A DNA stretch of 64,000 bases, taken from contig NZ_JACHIR010000001.1 in assembly GCF_014203355.1 (NCBI RefSeq), positions 1,178,001 through 1,242,000 of the forward strand, given 5' to 3'. The translations under genes were made by a program, and so were the position numbers. Below the pieces are notes generated by a model, which was not told the DNA's origin, ran no database searches, and saw nothing but the letters and a program-made list of their open reading frames with translations. Of the stretch, positions 1 to 8,219 are shown piece after piece. The stretch's first letter is position 1. Each line of letters begins with the position of its first letter. Source of the stretch: Kutzneria kofuensis (GTDB lineage: Bacteria; Actinomycetota; Actinomycetes; Mycobacteriales; Pseudonocardiaceae).

Positions 1-316
1 GGGTCTCCTCGACCTCGCGGATCGTCCGCACGAGGTCGTCCACCCTGGTCTTGTCGTGGTCGAACGCGATCATCGCCCACCCCAGCGCGGCGTTGACCTC
101 GACGGCGCGCACACCGTACGACTCGGTCAGGCGCTTCACCAGTTCGCGGGCCGCGTCTTCCGTGCCGGCTCGGTGAATGCCGTGGACCTCGACATAGGCG
201 CGGTCGCGGACGACACGCACCCGGCGGTCGACACCGGTCGGCAGGAATGCCCGAGCGGTGGTGACCGCGCCGCCGGCAACCTTCGACGCCAACCGGAACA
301 GCTGATTCAATGGCAT
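1..316 (-). CDS. N-terminus of a probable cation-transporting P-type ATPase (partial)
   Basis: About 105 codons are visible before the window edge. The start is the ATG at 316, two bases after the stop of the upstream gene, so the two are probably co-transcribed. The visible protein (MPLNQLFRLASKVAGGAV...) has an amphipathic leader and then a ferredoxin-like, HMA-type stretch (VRVVRDRAYVEVHGI, later EDAARELVKRL and LGWAMIAFD). This layout resembles the long CtpI-like actinobacterial P-type ATPases. No catalytic ATPase motif lies in the window, so the family call is an inference from the N-terminus only. Confidence 0.5.
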   Translation of the reverse strand, partial: MPLNQLFRLASKVAGGAVTTARAFLPTGVDRRVRVVRDRAYVEVHGIHRAGTEDAARELVKRLTESYGVRAVEVNAALGWAMIAFDHDKTRVDDLVRTIREVEET

Positions 317-318
317 GG

Positions 319-828
319 CTATTCCGATGGCTTTCCTGGCTTCGCCGGCTTTTCCGACACTGTGGCGTCCGGCTCTTTCCCGTGCTCGACCACCGTGCCC
401 GGCTTTTTCCCGTGCTCGGCCGCCATGGCGTCGGGTTCCTTCCCGACCATGGCGTCCGACTCCTTCGCCTGCTCGACCTGGCGCCGGATGGTCCGTTGCA
501 GCACGATCATCCCGGCCGCCGACACCACGACCACCGGCCATTCGACGATCTCGAACACCGCGAGCACCCCGAGCCCGGCGTAGTACGCCAACTGGGTGGG
601 CGGCGGCAGGGCCTCGCGCACCTTGTGCACCGCGGCCTCCATCTCCTGGCGGCCGATCGGCATGGAGAACTCGGGCAGCCGCCACTGCACGGTGGCGAAC
701 GGAAGGGTCAGCGTCCCCGCGTACCCGCTACCGCTCTCCTGGGCGTGAATTTCCACTTCGTGACCGGCGGCTCCGGTTTCCCGTCCCTTGCCCGAGGAGC
801 GCGCCCCCTTTGCTTCCACTGTCGTCAT
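319..828 (-). CDS. Hypothetical membrane-anchored protein upstream of the P-type ATPase
   Basis: The protein is about 169 residues, taking the ATG at 828 because GGGAGAGG lies just upstream; a longer form from 852 is less likely. The N-terminus is polar and charged, the middle (LPPPTQLAYYAGLGVLAVFE and on through WPVVVVSAAGMIVLQ) forms one or two membrane segments, and the C-terminus is a Lys/Pro/Glu-rich tail with repeated KEPDA/GKKPG units. It ends two bases before the ATPase start, so it may be a small partner of that pump. I do not recognise the family. Confidence 0.6.
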   Translation of the reverse strand: MTTVEAKGARSSGKGRETGAAGHEVEIHAQESGSGYAGTLTLPFATVQWRLPEFSMPIGRQEMEAAVHKVREALPPPTQLAYYAGLGVLAVFEIVEWPVVVVSAAGMIVLQRTIRRQVEQAKESDAMVGKEPDAMAAEHGKKPGTVVEHGKEPDATVSEKPAKPGKPSE

Positions 829-1287
829 CGCCTCTCCCATAAGAATGCGCAAATTTCAAGAAAATACGAAACTAACAGGCGTTGACAGAACGACGACGGG
901 GCCAATTGTGGCGCATTCGCGCCATTGGCGCGCTCATGCCCGGAGGCGGCACATCCACCGGACCCGTCTCTTTACCACCGCCGAGGGCCGCGGTGCCAGG
1001 GGCCGCGACAGTGGCCTCTTACTCGACCGCACTCTCTCCAGAGGAGACGGCGGCGGACCCACGCGAGGCCGTTGACCGTCAGAGGCTCGCCAGGACGGGC
1101 GATATGAAAGTTTCACAGTCCCGACGACCGGCCGCCATCGCAATGGATCCGTTTCGGGTGGCCCGCCGTGCACGTTCACATGGACTCGCACACAACGCTT
1201 GAAACGATCTTGGGCCTGCGATTCCATCACCGAAGATCATGCGGTGGCCGACACCTCATGTTCCCACAACCACGGGAGGGGATACCT
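829..1287. other. Intergenic region between divergent membrane-protein and cellulase genes
   Basis: About 460 bases without a convincing gene. It should hold the divergent promoters of the gene at 828 and the cellulase at 1288. The one clear site is the palindrome at 1105-1115, annotated separately. Confidence 0.5.
1105..1115. promoter_or_regulatory. TGAAAGTTTCA palindrome upstream of the GH5 cellulase
   Basis: This is a perfect 11-bp odd palindrome, about 170 bp before the cellulase start. GAAAnTTTC palindromes are known operators of glycan-utilisation genes in actinomycetes. A near-identical site, TGAAACTTTCA at 15443-15453, lies upstream of the GH44 gene, so the two secreted glycanases may share a regulator. 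The regulator itself is not identified. Confidence 0.5.
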
Positions 1288-2496
1288 ATGGCTTCAAGAG
1301 CAGGGAAGACCAGGGTCGTTTTCCTTGCCGCCATGGTGGCGGCCGCCGCATCCGTGTGCGGCTTGGCGAGTCAGACACCGGCCACGGCCACGGCGCAGTC
1401 GAGCGCCTCGCAGATCGTTGCCGACATGGGTGCGGGCTGGAATCTCGGGAACCAGCTGGAAGCCAACGCCAACGGGTATCCCAGCGAAACGGCATGGGGC
1501 CAACCGACCGTGACACAAGCCCTCATCGACAAGGTGAAGGCGGCCGGATTCAGGACGATCCGGATCCCGGTCTCCTACTTGAGGGACATAGGGCCAGGCC
1601 CGGACTACACGATCAGTTCCTCGTGGCTGAACAGAATTCAGCAGGTCGTCAACTACGCCTACAACCGCGGCCTGTACGTGCTGATCAACATGCATGGCGA
1701 CGGCTACAAGACCGTCAACGGGTCCTGGCTGATCTGCGACTCGTCCTCGCAGGCGACGATCAAGGCCAGGTACCAGAAAGCCTGGCAGCAGATCGCGTCG
1801 AAGTTCCAGAACTACGACCAGCACCTGATCCTGGAGTCCATGAACGAGGAGTTCGACGGACAGTACGGCCGCCCGACCCAGCCGTGCTACTCGAACATCA
1901 ACAGTTACAACCAGATCTTCGTGGACACCGTAAGGAAGGCCGGCGGAAACAACGCTTCACGGTGGTTGCTCATTGCCGGCTGGAACACGAACATCGATTA
2001 CACCGCGGGGAACTACGGCTTCACGCTTCCGACCGACAGGTATCGATCCCCCTCCGTTCCGGCCGGTGAACAGAGGATCATGATCTCCGTTCACTACTAC
2101 AGCCCGTGGGACTTCGCCGGGGAGGAGAGCGGCGCCATCACCCAGTGGGGCCGAGCGGCGACCAATCCGTCGAAAAAGTCCACCTGGGGGCAGGAGGACT
2201 ACCTGGATTCAGAGTTGAAGACGATGCACGACACCTTCGTCGTGAAGGGATATCCGGTGGTCGTCGGAGAGTACGGAGCGATCGACAAGTCGTCGTTCGA
2301 TTCGTCCAACAACAGGTATCGTGCCGACTTCGCGCGGGCCGTCGTGGCCACCGCCAAGAAGTACGGAGCAGCCACCGTGTACTGGGACAACGGCGCGAAC
2401 GGGCAGTACGGGTTCGGACTGTTCGACCGACGTTCCTCTACGGTGACCCACCAGGGCATCATCGACGCCATCATGAGCGGCGTCGGATCCAAATAG
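1288..2496 (+). CDS. Secreted GH5 family cellulase (endoglucanase)
   Basis: The protein is 402 residues. The ATG at 1288 follows GGGAGGGG at good spacing. Residues 1-37 are a Sec signal peptide (RKTR-type basic start, AAMVAAAASVCGLA core, ATA-type cleavage region). The mature protein opens with the GH5 signature MGAGWNLGNQLE. The catalytic acid/base is E187 in ESMNEE and the nucleophile is E328 in VVVGEYGA; H269-Y270 and W405-like aromatic segments fit the GH5 cleft. There is no separate cellulose-binding module. It hydrolyses beta-1,4-glucan outside the cell. It is monocistronic, with an inverted-repeat terminator just downstream. Confidence 0.93.
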   Translation: MASRAGKTRVVFLAAMVAAAASVCGLASQTPATATAQSSASQIVADMGAGWNLGNQLEANANGYPSETAWGQPTVTQALIDKVKAAGFRTIRIPVSYLRDIGPGPDYTISSSWLNRIQQVVNYAYNRGLYVLINMHGDGYKTVNGSWLICDSSSQATIKARYQKAWQQIASKFQNYDQHLILESMNEEFDGQYGRPTQPCYSNINSYNQIFVDTVRKAGGNNASRWLLIAGWNTNIDYTAGNYGFTLPTDRYRSPSVPAGEQRIMISVHYYSPWDFAGEESGAITQWGRAATNPSKKSTWGQEDYLDSELKTMHDTFVVKGYPVVVGEYGAIDKSSFDSSNNRYRADFARAVVATAKKYGAATVYWDNGANGQYGFGLFDRRSSTVTHQGIIDAIMSGVGSK

Positions 2497-2513
2497 CCCA
2501 CCCGTGACGAGAA

Positions 2514-2538
2514 GGCCCGGGACCGCCGGTCCCGGGCC
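2514..2538. terminator. Intrinsic terminator hairpin after the GH5 gene
   Basis: GGCCCGGGACC pairs with GGTCCCGGGCC around a 3-nt loop, between the ends of two convergent genes. It can stop transcription from both sides. There is no U-tract, as is common in actinomycetes. Confidence 0.7.
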
Positions 2539-2566
2539 GGCCGTCCCACTACCCCGGCCGCCGGCG

Positions 2567-3403
2567 TCAGGTGCCCAGTTCGGCGAGAAGCACCAGCACG
2601 TCCAGTGCGGTGTCGCGGATCCGAGAGCCGCGGTCACAACGCGGGTCGTAGCTGGCCAGCGTCGCCGAGGTGATGCGGGTCCGCTCGGCGATGCCGACGA
2701 GGATGCGACGGACGTCGTCGGCCAGCAGGCCACCGGGCGCGGCGAACGAATTCGCGGGCGCCAGCGAGGGGTCGTACACGTCGAGGTCGATGTGCACGTG
2801 GACGGCGTCGACGCGGGCGGCGAGTTCCGTCAGCACCGTCGACAGGCGGCCCACGTCGCGGGCCTGGTCGGGCGGCAACCAGGCGACATCCGAGCCTCGT
2901 AGCGCCGATTCCTCGGCGGGATCGAGACTCCGCGCGCCCACCAGCACCACGTTCCGCTCAGCGACGGGCACGACCTCGGGCACCGCGGCCGTCCAGCAAC
3001 GGCCGACCGCCATCGCCAGTGCCTGCCCGTCGAGAAAGCCGGTCGGCGAGGTCTCCGGCGTGTTGAAGTCGCCGTGCGCGTCGAACCACACCAGGCCGCC
3101 GCCGGCGAGCATGCCCACGGTGGAGTTGCAGTTTCCCGCCAGCAGCAACGGGAACTGGCCAGCCGCGCGTGCCGCGACGGCCTCGGCGGCGACCGCCCGC
3201 TGCAGCTCGAACGCGGTGGTGGTCTCCGACCGCCACCGCGAAGCTGCCTCCACCACACGCTCCCGCACGGTGTGGCCACGCTCGCGTAGCCGCGCGGCGG
3301 CACCGGCTCGCGCCAGCGCCAGCGGGCCGGACCCCATCCGCGCGTCCCGGTGGCCGGAGTCGTACGGAACCTCGATCAACCGCAGCGGAAGCCTCGCCGT
3401 CAC
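2567..3403 (-). CDS. Arginase/agmatinase/formiminoglutamase superfamily protein with a variant metal site
   Basis: The protein is 278 residues, GTG start at 3403. Ureohydrolases use two Mn ions held by GGDHS, DAHxD and DxDxxDP motifs. DAHGDFN (around residue 110) and HIDLDVYDPS (around residue 200) are present, but the first motif reads GNCNST in place of GGDHS, so the usual first His ligand is lost. The protein may bind one metal, or act on another substrate, or be a non-enzymatic homologue. It is convergent with the cellulase and not in an obvious operon. Confidence 0.8.
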   Translation of the reverse strand: MTARLPLRLIEVPYDSGHRDARMGSGPLALARAGAAARLRERGHTVRERVVEAASRWRSETTTAFELQRAVAAEAVAARAAGQFPLLLAGNCNSTVGMLAGGGLVWFDAHGDFNTPETSPTGFLDGQALAMAVGRCWTAAVPEVVPVAERNVVLVGARSLDPAEESALRGSDVAWLPPDQARDVGRLSTVLTELAARVDAVHVHIDLDVYDPSLAPANSFAAPGGLLADDVRRILVGIAERTRITSATLASYDPRCDRGSRIRDTALDVLVLLAELGT

Positions 3404-3490
3404 CGCACCAGTGTGCCGCGCTCCCGGTCAGCCCGCGCCGGCGAGCGGCCCGGCCGGCCATGTCCCCACACGTGGCCAGCCGCGCTGGCG

Positions 3491-4339
3491 TCAGTCGCGG
3501 ACCCGGGCGTCCGCCACGGGATGCGCGTCACCGGTGTCCGCGCCGAGGCCGGCGAGCAGGCGTAGGCCGTCCTCGGCGGGGCTACCAGGAGCCGCGGACA
3601 GCACCAGCAGCTCCATCCCCGACTCGTCCGGCAGCACGAAGTTCTCCTGGTGCAGTTCCAGCATTCCGACCAGCGGGTGCCGGTACGTCTTGCGGCCATG
3701 GGTGCGGGTGCGCACGTCCGCGCGGGCCCAGAGGCGGCGGAAACGCTCGCTGCCCATGGCCAGTTCGCCGATGAGCGAGGCCAGGCGGGGATCATCGGGG
3801 TACTTGCCGGCGGCCAGGCGCAGATGCCCGACCACGTCGAGCGTGCAGTGCTCCCACTCCGCGTACAGGCCGCGCTCGGCCTCCTCCAGGAACAGGTGCC
3901 GGGCGGTGTTCAGGCCCGGTATCGATCGCCCGTAGAGGAGCCGGGCCAGGCGGTTCCCGGCCAGCACGTCCAGCCGGTGGTCCATGATCAGCGCGGGCGC
4001 GTCGACGACCAGGTCGAGCACGCGCAGCAGCTCGGACCGGATCCGCCCGCCCGGCGCCTTGGCTCGGCGTTGACGCTGTCGGGCGAGCCGGCAGAGGTGC
4101 TCGCGTTCGGTCTCGTCGAGGCCGAGCACCCGGGCCAGCGCGTCGAGGACCTGCTCGGAGGGCTGCGTCGCACGGCCCTGCTCCAGGCGGACGTAGTAGT
4201 CGACGCTGACCCCGGACAGGTGCGCGACCTCCTCGCGGCGCAGCCCCTCGACCCGGCGGCGCCGGTCGACGGGAATGCCGACGGCCGCCGGGTCGACCCG
4301 GGAACGCCGGGTCCGCAGGAAGCCCGCAAGATCGTCCAC
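3491..4339 (-). CDS. XRE-family regulator with MmyB-like ligand-binding domain
   Basis: The protein is 282 residues, GTG start at 4339. The N-terminal helix-turn-helix is LRREEVAHLSGVSVDYYVRL (about residues 33-52). The rest, from about residue 100 (RVLDLVVDAPALIMDHRLDV, later LVGMLELHQENFVLPDE), is the MmyB-type PAS-like domain. In actinomycetes these proteins usually repress a divergent oxidoreductase gene. That arrangement is seen here: the quinone reductase starts 122 bp away on the other strand, so it is the probable target. Confidence 0.9.
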   Translation of the reverse strand: MDDLAGFLRTRRSRVDPAAVGIPVDRRRRVEGLRREEVAHLSGVSVDYYVRLEQGRATQPSEQVLDALARVLGLDETEREHLCRLARQRQRRAKAPGGRIRSELLRVLDLVVDAPALIMDHRLDVLAGNRLARLLYGRSIPGLNTARHLFLEEAERGLYAEWEHCTLDVVGHLRLAAGKYPDDPRLASLIGELAMGSERFRRLWARADVRTRTHGRKTYRHPLVGMLELHQENFVLPDESGMELLVLSAAPGSPAEDGLRLLAGLGADTGDAHPVADARVRD

Positions 4340-4461
4340 TCCCCCAGTATGGCCCCGGCGGTGAGCGCGAGGGTGGTCCTGCCGTTACCAGGAAGTCCCG
4401 TCCCTGAACGCCGGGCGTCGCCGCGGCCAGGATCGACAGCGTCCGATCCGAAGGAGTGACC

Positions 4462-5241
4462 ATGAAGACGCTGATCGTCTACGCCCACCCGGAGCCGATG
4501 TCGCTCAACGGCTCGCTGAAGGACCTCGCGGTGTCCACATTGGAGTCCGCAGGGCACGACGTGCGAGTGAGTGATCTGTACGCGATGAACTGGAAGGCGG
4601 TCGTCGACGCCGCGGACTTCGGCCCTCACGCCTCGACTCCGCTGGACGTCGTCCGGAACTCGGGGCGGGCCTTCGACGCCGGGACGTTGACCGCGGATGT
4701 CCTGGCCGAGCAGGAAAAGCTGCTGTGGGCCGACACCGTCATCTTCCAGTTCCCGCTGTGGTGGTACACGATGCCGGCGATCCTCAAGGGCTGGGTGGAC
4801 AGGGTGTTCACCTACCGCTTCGCCTACGGCGTCGGCGAGCACAGCGCCACCAAATACGGCGAGCGCTTCGGCGAAGGCACGCTGGCGGGCCGCAAGGCGC
4901 TCCTGTCGGTGACCACCGGCGGCCCGGAGTCGCATTACGCCGCCCGCGGGATCAATGGCCCCATCGACGATCTGCTGTTCCCGATCCACCACGGGATCCT
5001 GTACTACCCCGGCCTTGAGGTGCTGCCACCGTTCGTGCTGTACGGCGCCGACAAGATGACCGCCGAAGAGTACGCGGACGCCGCCAAGGCCTGGGAGCAG
5101 CGTCTGCTCACCCTGGAGTCGACCGAGCCGATCCCGTTCCGCCGGCAGAACTTCGGCGACTACGAGATCCCGTCGCTGCACCTCAAGGAGGGACTGGAAC
5201 CCTTGGGCCACACGGGTTTCCGGCTACACGTCCGCGGCTGA
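4462..5241 (+). CDS. NAD(P)H dehydrogenase (quinone), flavodoxin-like fold
   Basis: The protein is 259 residues. The ATG at 4462 follows AAGGAG with 5-nt spacing. The flavodoxin-2 fold is shown by KTLIVYAHPEP at the start (FMN/FAD phosphate loop), FQFPLWWYTMPAILKGWVDR (about residues 95-114) and SVTTGGPESHY (about residues 152-162), all typical of NQO1/MdaB-type reductases. It carries out two-electron reduction of quinones or similar electrophiles in the cytoplasm. It is divergent from the MmyB-type regulator, which probably controls it. Confidence 0.92.
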   Translation: MKTLIVYAHPEPMSLNGSLKDLAVSTLESAGHDVRVSDLYAMNWKAVVDAADFGPHASTPLDVVRNSGRAFDAGTLTADVLAEQEKLLWADTVIFQFPLWWYTMPAILKGWVDRVFTYRFAYGVGEHSATKYGERFGEGTLAGRKALLSVTTGGPESHYAARGINGPIDDLLFPIHHGILYYPGLEVLPPFVLYGADKMTAEEYADAAKAWEQRLLTLESTEPIPFRRQNFGDYEIPSLHLKEGLEPLGHTGFRLHVRG

Positions 5242-5293
5242 CCGGGTCGGGTGCGCCCGGCGGTCCCGCGTAGCTCCTTCGAGGTCGAGAAGG

Positions 5294-6445
5294 CTAACAG
5301 CGCCTTGCGCGTTCGTCGCGGGCAGACGTGCCGAGCAGTGCAGTGGCGGCATCGTGCAGCGCGAGGTGCAGCGTGGGGGCGGCCGTACCACCAAAACGGG
5401 CTCGCGCGGTCCCGGATTCGGCCCGGCGGGGATCTCCGCCGCCGGTGGACGGATAGTTCACGAAGCTCTCGACGCTCATGTCGGGGAGCACGAGCCAGGC
5501 ATAGGCCTGGTCGGGCTGGGCGGGTGGATTCCGGATCACCAGGCCGGAGCCGTTGAGCGGCTCGTAGGGCCCGGTCAGCGCGGGCGCGACGAAGCCGTAG
5601 AGCCCCGTCGGAGCGCTGCCCGCCGGATGGAAGGCCTGGCGGCTGGTGCAGAAGAACAGGTAGTACCGGCCCTGGTGGACGACGATGTGCGGCCGTTCGA
5701 TCTCGTGGTTGACGCCCTCGGAGACCAGGAGAGGTGGCAGCAGAGCCCAGCGTCCCGTGGCCGCGCCGGCGACCGCGACCGCACCCGTGAAGTGGCCGTG
5801 CCACGGCACGGAGGCCGCGACGAGGAGGTACTCGCGTCCATCCAGGGGGTCGCGGAACCAGCCGGGATCGCGGAAGGCCCTGATGCGTCCCGGGCCTCCT
5901 TCGACCTCGTCGGCCGGCAGGTACTGGCCCTCCCCGCGGAGCACAACGCGGTGCTCGACGTGTCGTTCGAGCTGGACGGCCTCGCCAACCGAGGTGAGCC
6001 GGGCCCGAGCCTCGACGACCCGTTGGTGAAACGTCGGGTGGGCCTCGCCACGCACACCGGCCGCGGTGTAGAAGATCGACACGGTGCCGTCGGGTCGGCG
6101 GACCGCGGACCCTGACCATTCGCGGCTGCCCGGGGACGTGCCGTCGGCGAACACGTCGCCGAGGTCGCGCCACCGCTCGCCGGTCCTCGCCAGCAACCGG
6201 ATGCGGGCGCGGTCATGGCGTTCCTCGGGATGACCGACGGCGGGTGCGGCCAGTGCCATCCACAGCTCGGCGCCGTGCACGACAGTGGTCGAGCCGTCCT
6301 CCTCCTGCACCGGCCACGAGTCCCAGACGTCGTGGTGCGGCAGCACACGTGGTTCGTGGCCGATGGCCGGAGCGGTGGTCGCCGGGTCCTCGGCGAGCCG
6401 GGCGAGATGGTCATGGGTCCATCGGGCGGTTCGGATCTCGGTCAG
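5294..6445 (-). CDS. GH68 fructosyl-enzyme (levansucrase/inulosucrase/beta-fructosidase type), apparently intracellular
   Basis: GH68 motifs are clear: VWDSWPVQ (nucleophile Asp), REWSGSA, FRDPGWF (stabilising Asp of the RDP motif) and EIERPH (acid/base Glu), followed by TGPYEPLNGSGLV. GTG at 6346 would start inside the conserved N-terminus. Reading upstream in frame gives a good GH68 lead-in (TEIRTARWTHDHLARL) back to a stop at 6460-6458, with no ATG/GTG/TTG. The best start is a CTG at 6445, preceded by AAGGG and five bases past the stop of the permease gene. The product would be 383 residues with no signal peptide, so it probably acts on imported fructosides inside the cell. Confidence 0.85.
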   Translation of the reverse strand: MTEIRTARWTHDHLARLAEDPATTAPAIGHEPRVLPHHDVWDSWPVQEEDGSTTVVHGAELWMALAAPAVGHPEERHDRARIRLLARTGERWRDLGDVFADGTSPGSREWSGSAVRRPDGTVSIFYTAAGVRGEAHPTFHQRVVEARARLTSVGEAVQLERHVEHRVVLRGEGQYLPADEVEGGPGRIRAFRDPGWFRDPLDGREYLLVAASVPWHGHFTGAVAVAGAATGRWALLPPLLVSEGVNHEIERPHIVVHQGRYYLFFCTSRQAFHPAGSAPTGLYGFVAPALTGPYEPLNGSGLVIRNPPAQPDQAYAWLVLPDMSVESFVNYPSTGGGDPRRAESGTARARFGGTAAPTLHLALHDAATALLGTSARDERARRC

Positions 6446-6449
6446 TGGA

Positions 6450-7274
6450 TCAGCCCTTCAGCGAGCCCTGCAGCAGGGCGGAGACGAACCGGCGCTGGAA
6501 GATCAGGAAGATGACGTAGGTCGGTGTCAGCACGAGCAGCGATCCGGCGCACAGCAGCGGGATGTCGGTCCCCCACTGACCCTGGAAGGCGCCCAGCGCA
6601 CCGGCCATGGTCCGTTGTGTCGGGTCGTCGACGAGGACGATCGCCAGGAGGAACTGGTTCCAGGTCCACAGGAACAGCAGGATCGCCAGGGACGAGATCG
6701 CCGGCATGGCCAGCGGCACGTGGATGCGCCAGAACTGCTGCCAGGTGTTGGCGCCGTCGATCTGGGCGGCCTCGGAGACGTCGCCGGGCATGGTGACGAA
6801 GTGGGCGCGCATCCAGAACACGCCGAAGGGCATGAACAGCCCGATGAGCGGCAGGATGATCGCCCATCTGGTGTTGAGCAGGCCCATGTCCCGGATCTGG
6901 TAGTACAGCGGCGTGATGATGCTTTCGTACGGCAGCGTCAGGCCGAGCACGAACATCAGGAACACCGGGCGGCGGCCCGCCATCTTCAGGTGGCCGACGG
7001 CGAAGCCGGCCATCGTGGCCAACAGCAGCGAGACGGGCACGACGCCGAGCACGATGAGCACGCTCGAGCCGAGCAGTTCGCCCATGTGCGCGGCCGTGAA
7101 GGCGGTCAGGAAGTTCTCCCAGTGGGGCTTGCTCGGCCACTCCAGGCCGGCCGGGTACGTGCCGGACTGGTGCAGCGCGGTGACGAACAGGCTCACGAAC
7201 GGCACGATCGTCGCCACCATCAGCAGGACGAGGAACACTCGCCCGGTCCACGCCTCGCGACGCTGGACGATCAC
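6450..7274 (-). CDS. Carbohydrate ABC transporter permease (MalG type)
   Basis: The protein is 274 residues. The GTG at 7274 follows GGGAGGAA and overlaps the previous stop as GTGA. It has six membrane segments and the MalG-type EAA loop EAAQIDGANTWQQFWRIHVP (about residues 180-200). It is one half of the membrane channel of a CUT1 sugar importer, together with the MalF-type permease just upstream. No ATPase subunit is encoded here, so a shared MsiK-like ATPase is expected elsewhere in the genome. Confidence 0.92.
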   Translation of the reverse strand: MIVQRREAWTGRVFLVLLMVATIVPFVSLFVTALHQSGTYPAGLEWPSKPHWENFLTAFTAAHMGELLGSSVLIVLGVVPVSLLLATMAGFAVGHLKMAGRRPVFLMFVLGLTLPYESIITPLYYQIRDMGLLNTRWAIILPLIGLFMPFGVFWMRAHFVTMPGDVSEAAQIDGANTWQQFWRIHVPLAMPAISSLAILLFLWTWNQFLLAIVLVDDPTQRTMAGALGAFQGQWGTDIPLLCAGSLLVLTPTYVIFLIFQRRFVSALLQGSLKG

Positions 7275-8218
7275 GATTCCTCCCTGGTGAGCCGCTGGAT
7301 CGGGAGCACACACACGAGCACCAGGACAACCAGCACCACCGCGAGCGCGGAGGCCACGCCGACCTGGCGTTCGACGAAGGCCCGGTAGTAGATCTCCAGC
7401 CCCGGGACCATCGTCGTGTTGCCGGGTCCGCCCTGGGTGGCGATGTAGATGATGTCGAAGCTGGCCAGGGCCGCGATGACCGTGACCGTGACGCAGACGC
7501 CGATCTCCTGGCGCAGGTTCGGCAGGGTGATCGAGAAGAACTCCCGCAACGGCCCGGCGCCGTCCAGCCGCGCGGCCTCGTACAGCGCCGGGTCGATCTT
7601 GCTCATGCCGGACAGCAGCAGCAGCGTGCACAGGCCCAGCAGCACCCAGGCGCCGATCACGCCGACCGACGGCAGGGCGGTGCCGAGGTCACCCAGCCAC
7701 GCCCGGGTCACGCCCTTGAGCCCGATCGCGGACAGCAGCTGGTTGACCAGACCGTCCGAGGACAGCAGCCAGCTCCACGCGATACCGGCGGCGACGAGCG
7801 GGATCACCTGCGGGATGAACAACACCGCCCGGGCGACGGCGGCGAGCCGGCTGGTGGCGATGCGCCGGATGGTGGCCGCGATCGCCAGGCCCAGCAGCAC
7901 CGGGATCCCGCTGAAGAACACGATCAGCTCGAACGCGTGCACGATCGTGCCGGACAGCTCCGGGTCGGTGAACACCCGCACGTAGTTGCCGAACCCGACC
8001 CATGGTGACGGGCCGATGCCGTCCCACTGGTAGAACGAGTACTGCACCGTCCGGACCATCGGCGCCAGCACGAACAGCGCGTAGGCCGCGATCGCCGGGG
8101 CGGCGAACAGCCAGGCGATCCACCGCTGACCGCGTCGCGGCGCCCGACGGGTGGCCTTCGCGGCCCCCGGCCGAACCCCGGCCCGTTCGGTCGACGGGGT
8201 CAGCGTCGCGCCGGTCAT
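7271..8218 (-). CDS. Carbohydrate ABC transporter permease (MalF type)
   Basis: The protein is 315 residues with a basic N-terminal tail and six membrane segments. The EAA loop is EAARLDGAGPLREFFSITLP. Its start is two bases after the stop of the binding-protein gene, and its end overlaps the MalG-type gene. It forms the channel of the same CUT1 importer. The operon order binding protein, MalF, MalG, GH68 suggests uptake of a fructose-containing oligosaccharide that the GH68 enzyme then cleaves. Confidence 0.92.
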   Translation of the reverse strand: MTGATLTPSTERAGVRPGAAKATRRAPRRGQRWIAWLFAAPAIAAYALFVLAPMVRTVQYSFYQWDGIGPSPWVGFGNYVRVFTDPELSGTIVHAFELIVFFSGIPVLLGLAIAATIRRIATSRLAAVARAVLFIPQVIPLVAAGIAWSWLLSSDGLVNQLLSAIGLKGVTRAWLGDLGTALPSVGVIGAWVLLGLCTLLLLSGMSKIDPALYEAARLDGAGPLREFFSITLPNLRQEIGVCVTVTVIAALASFDIIYIATQGGPGNTTMVPGLEIYYRAFVERQVGVASALAVVLVVLVLVCVLPIQRLTREES

Positions 8219-8219
8219 C

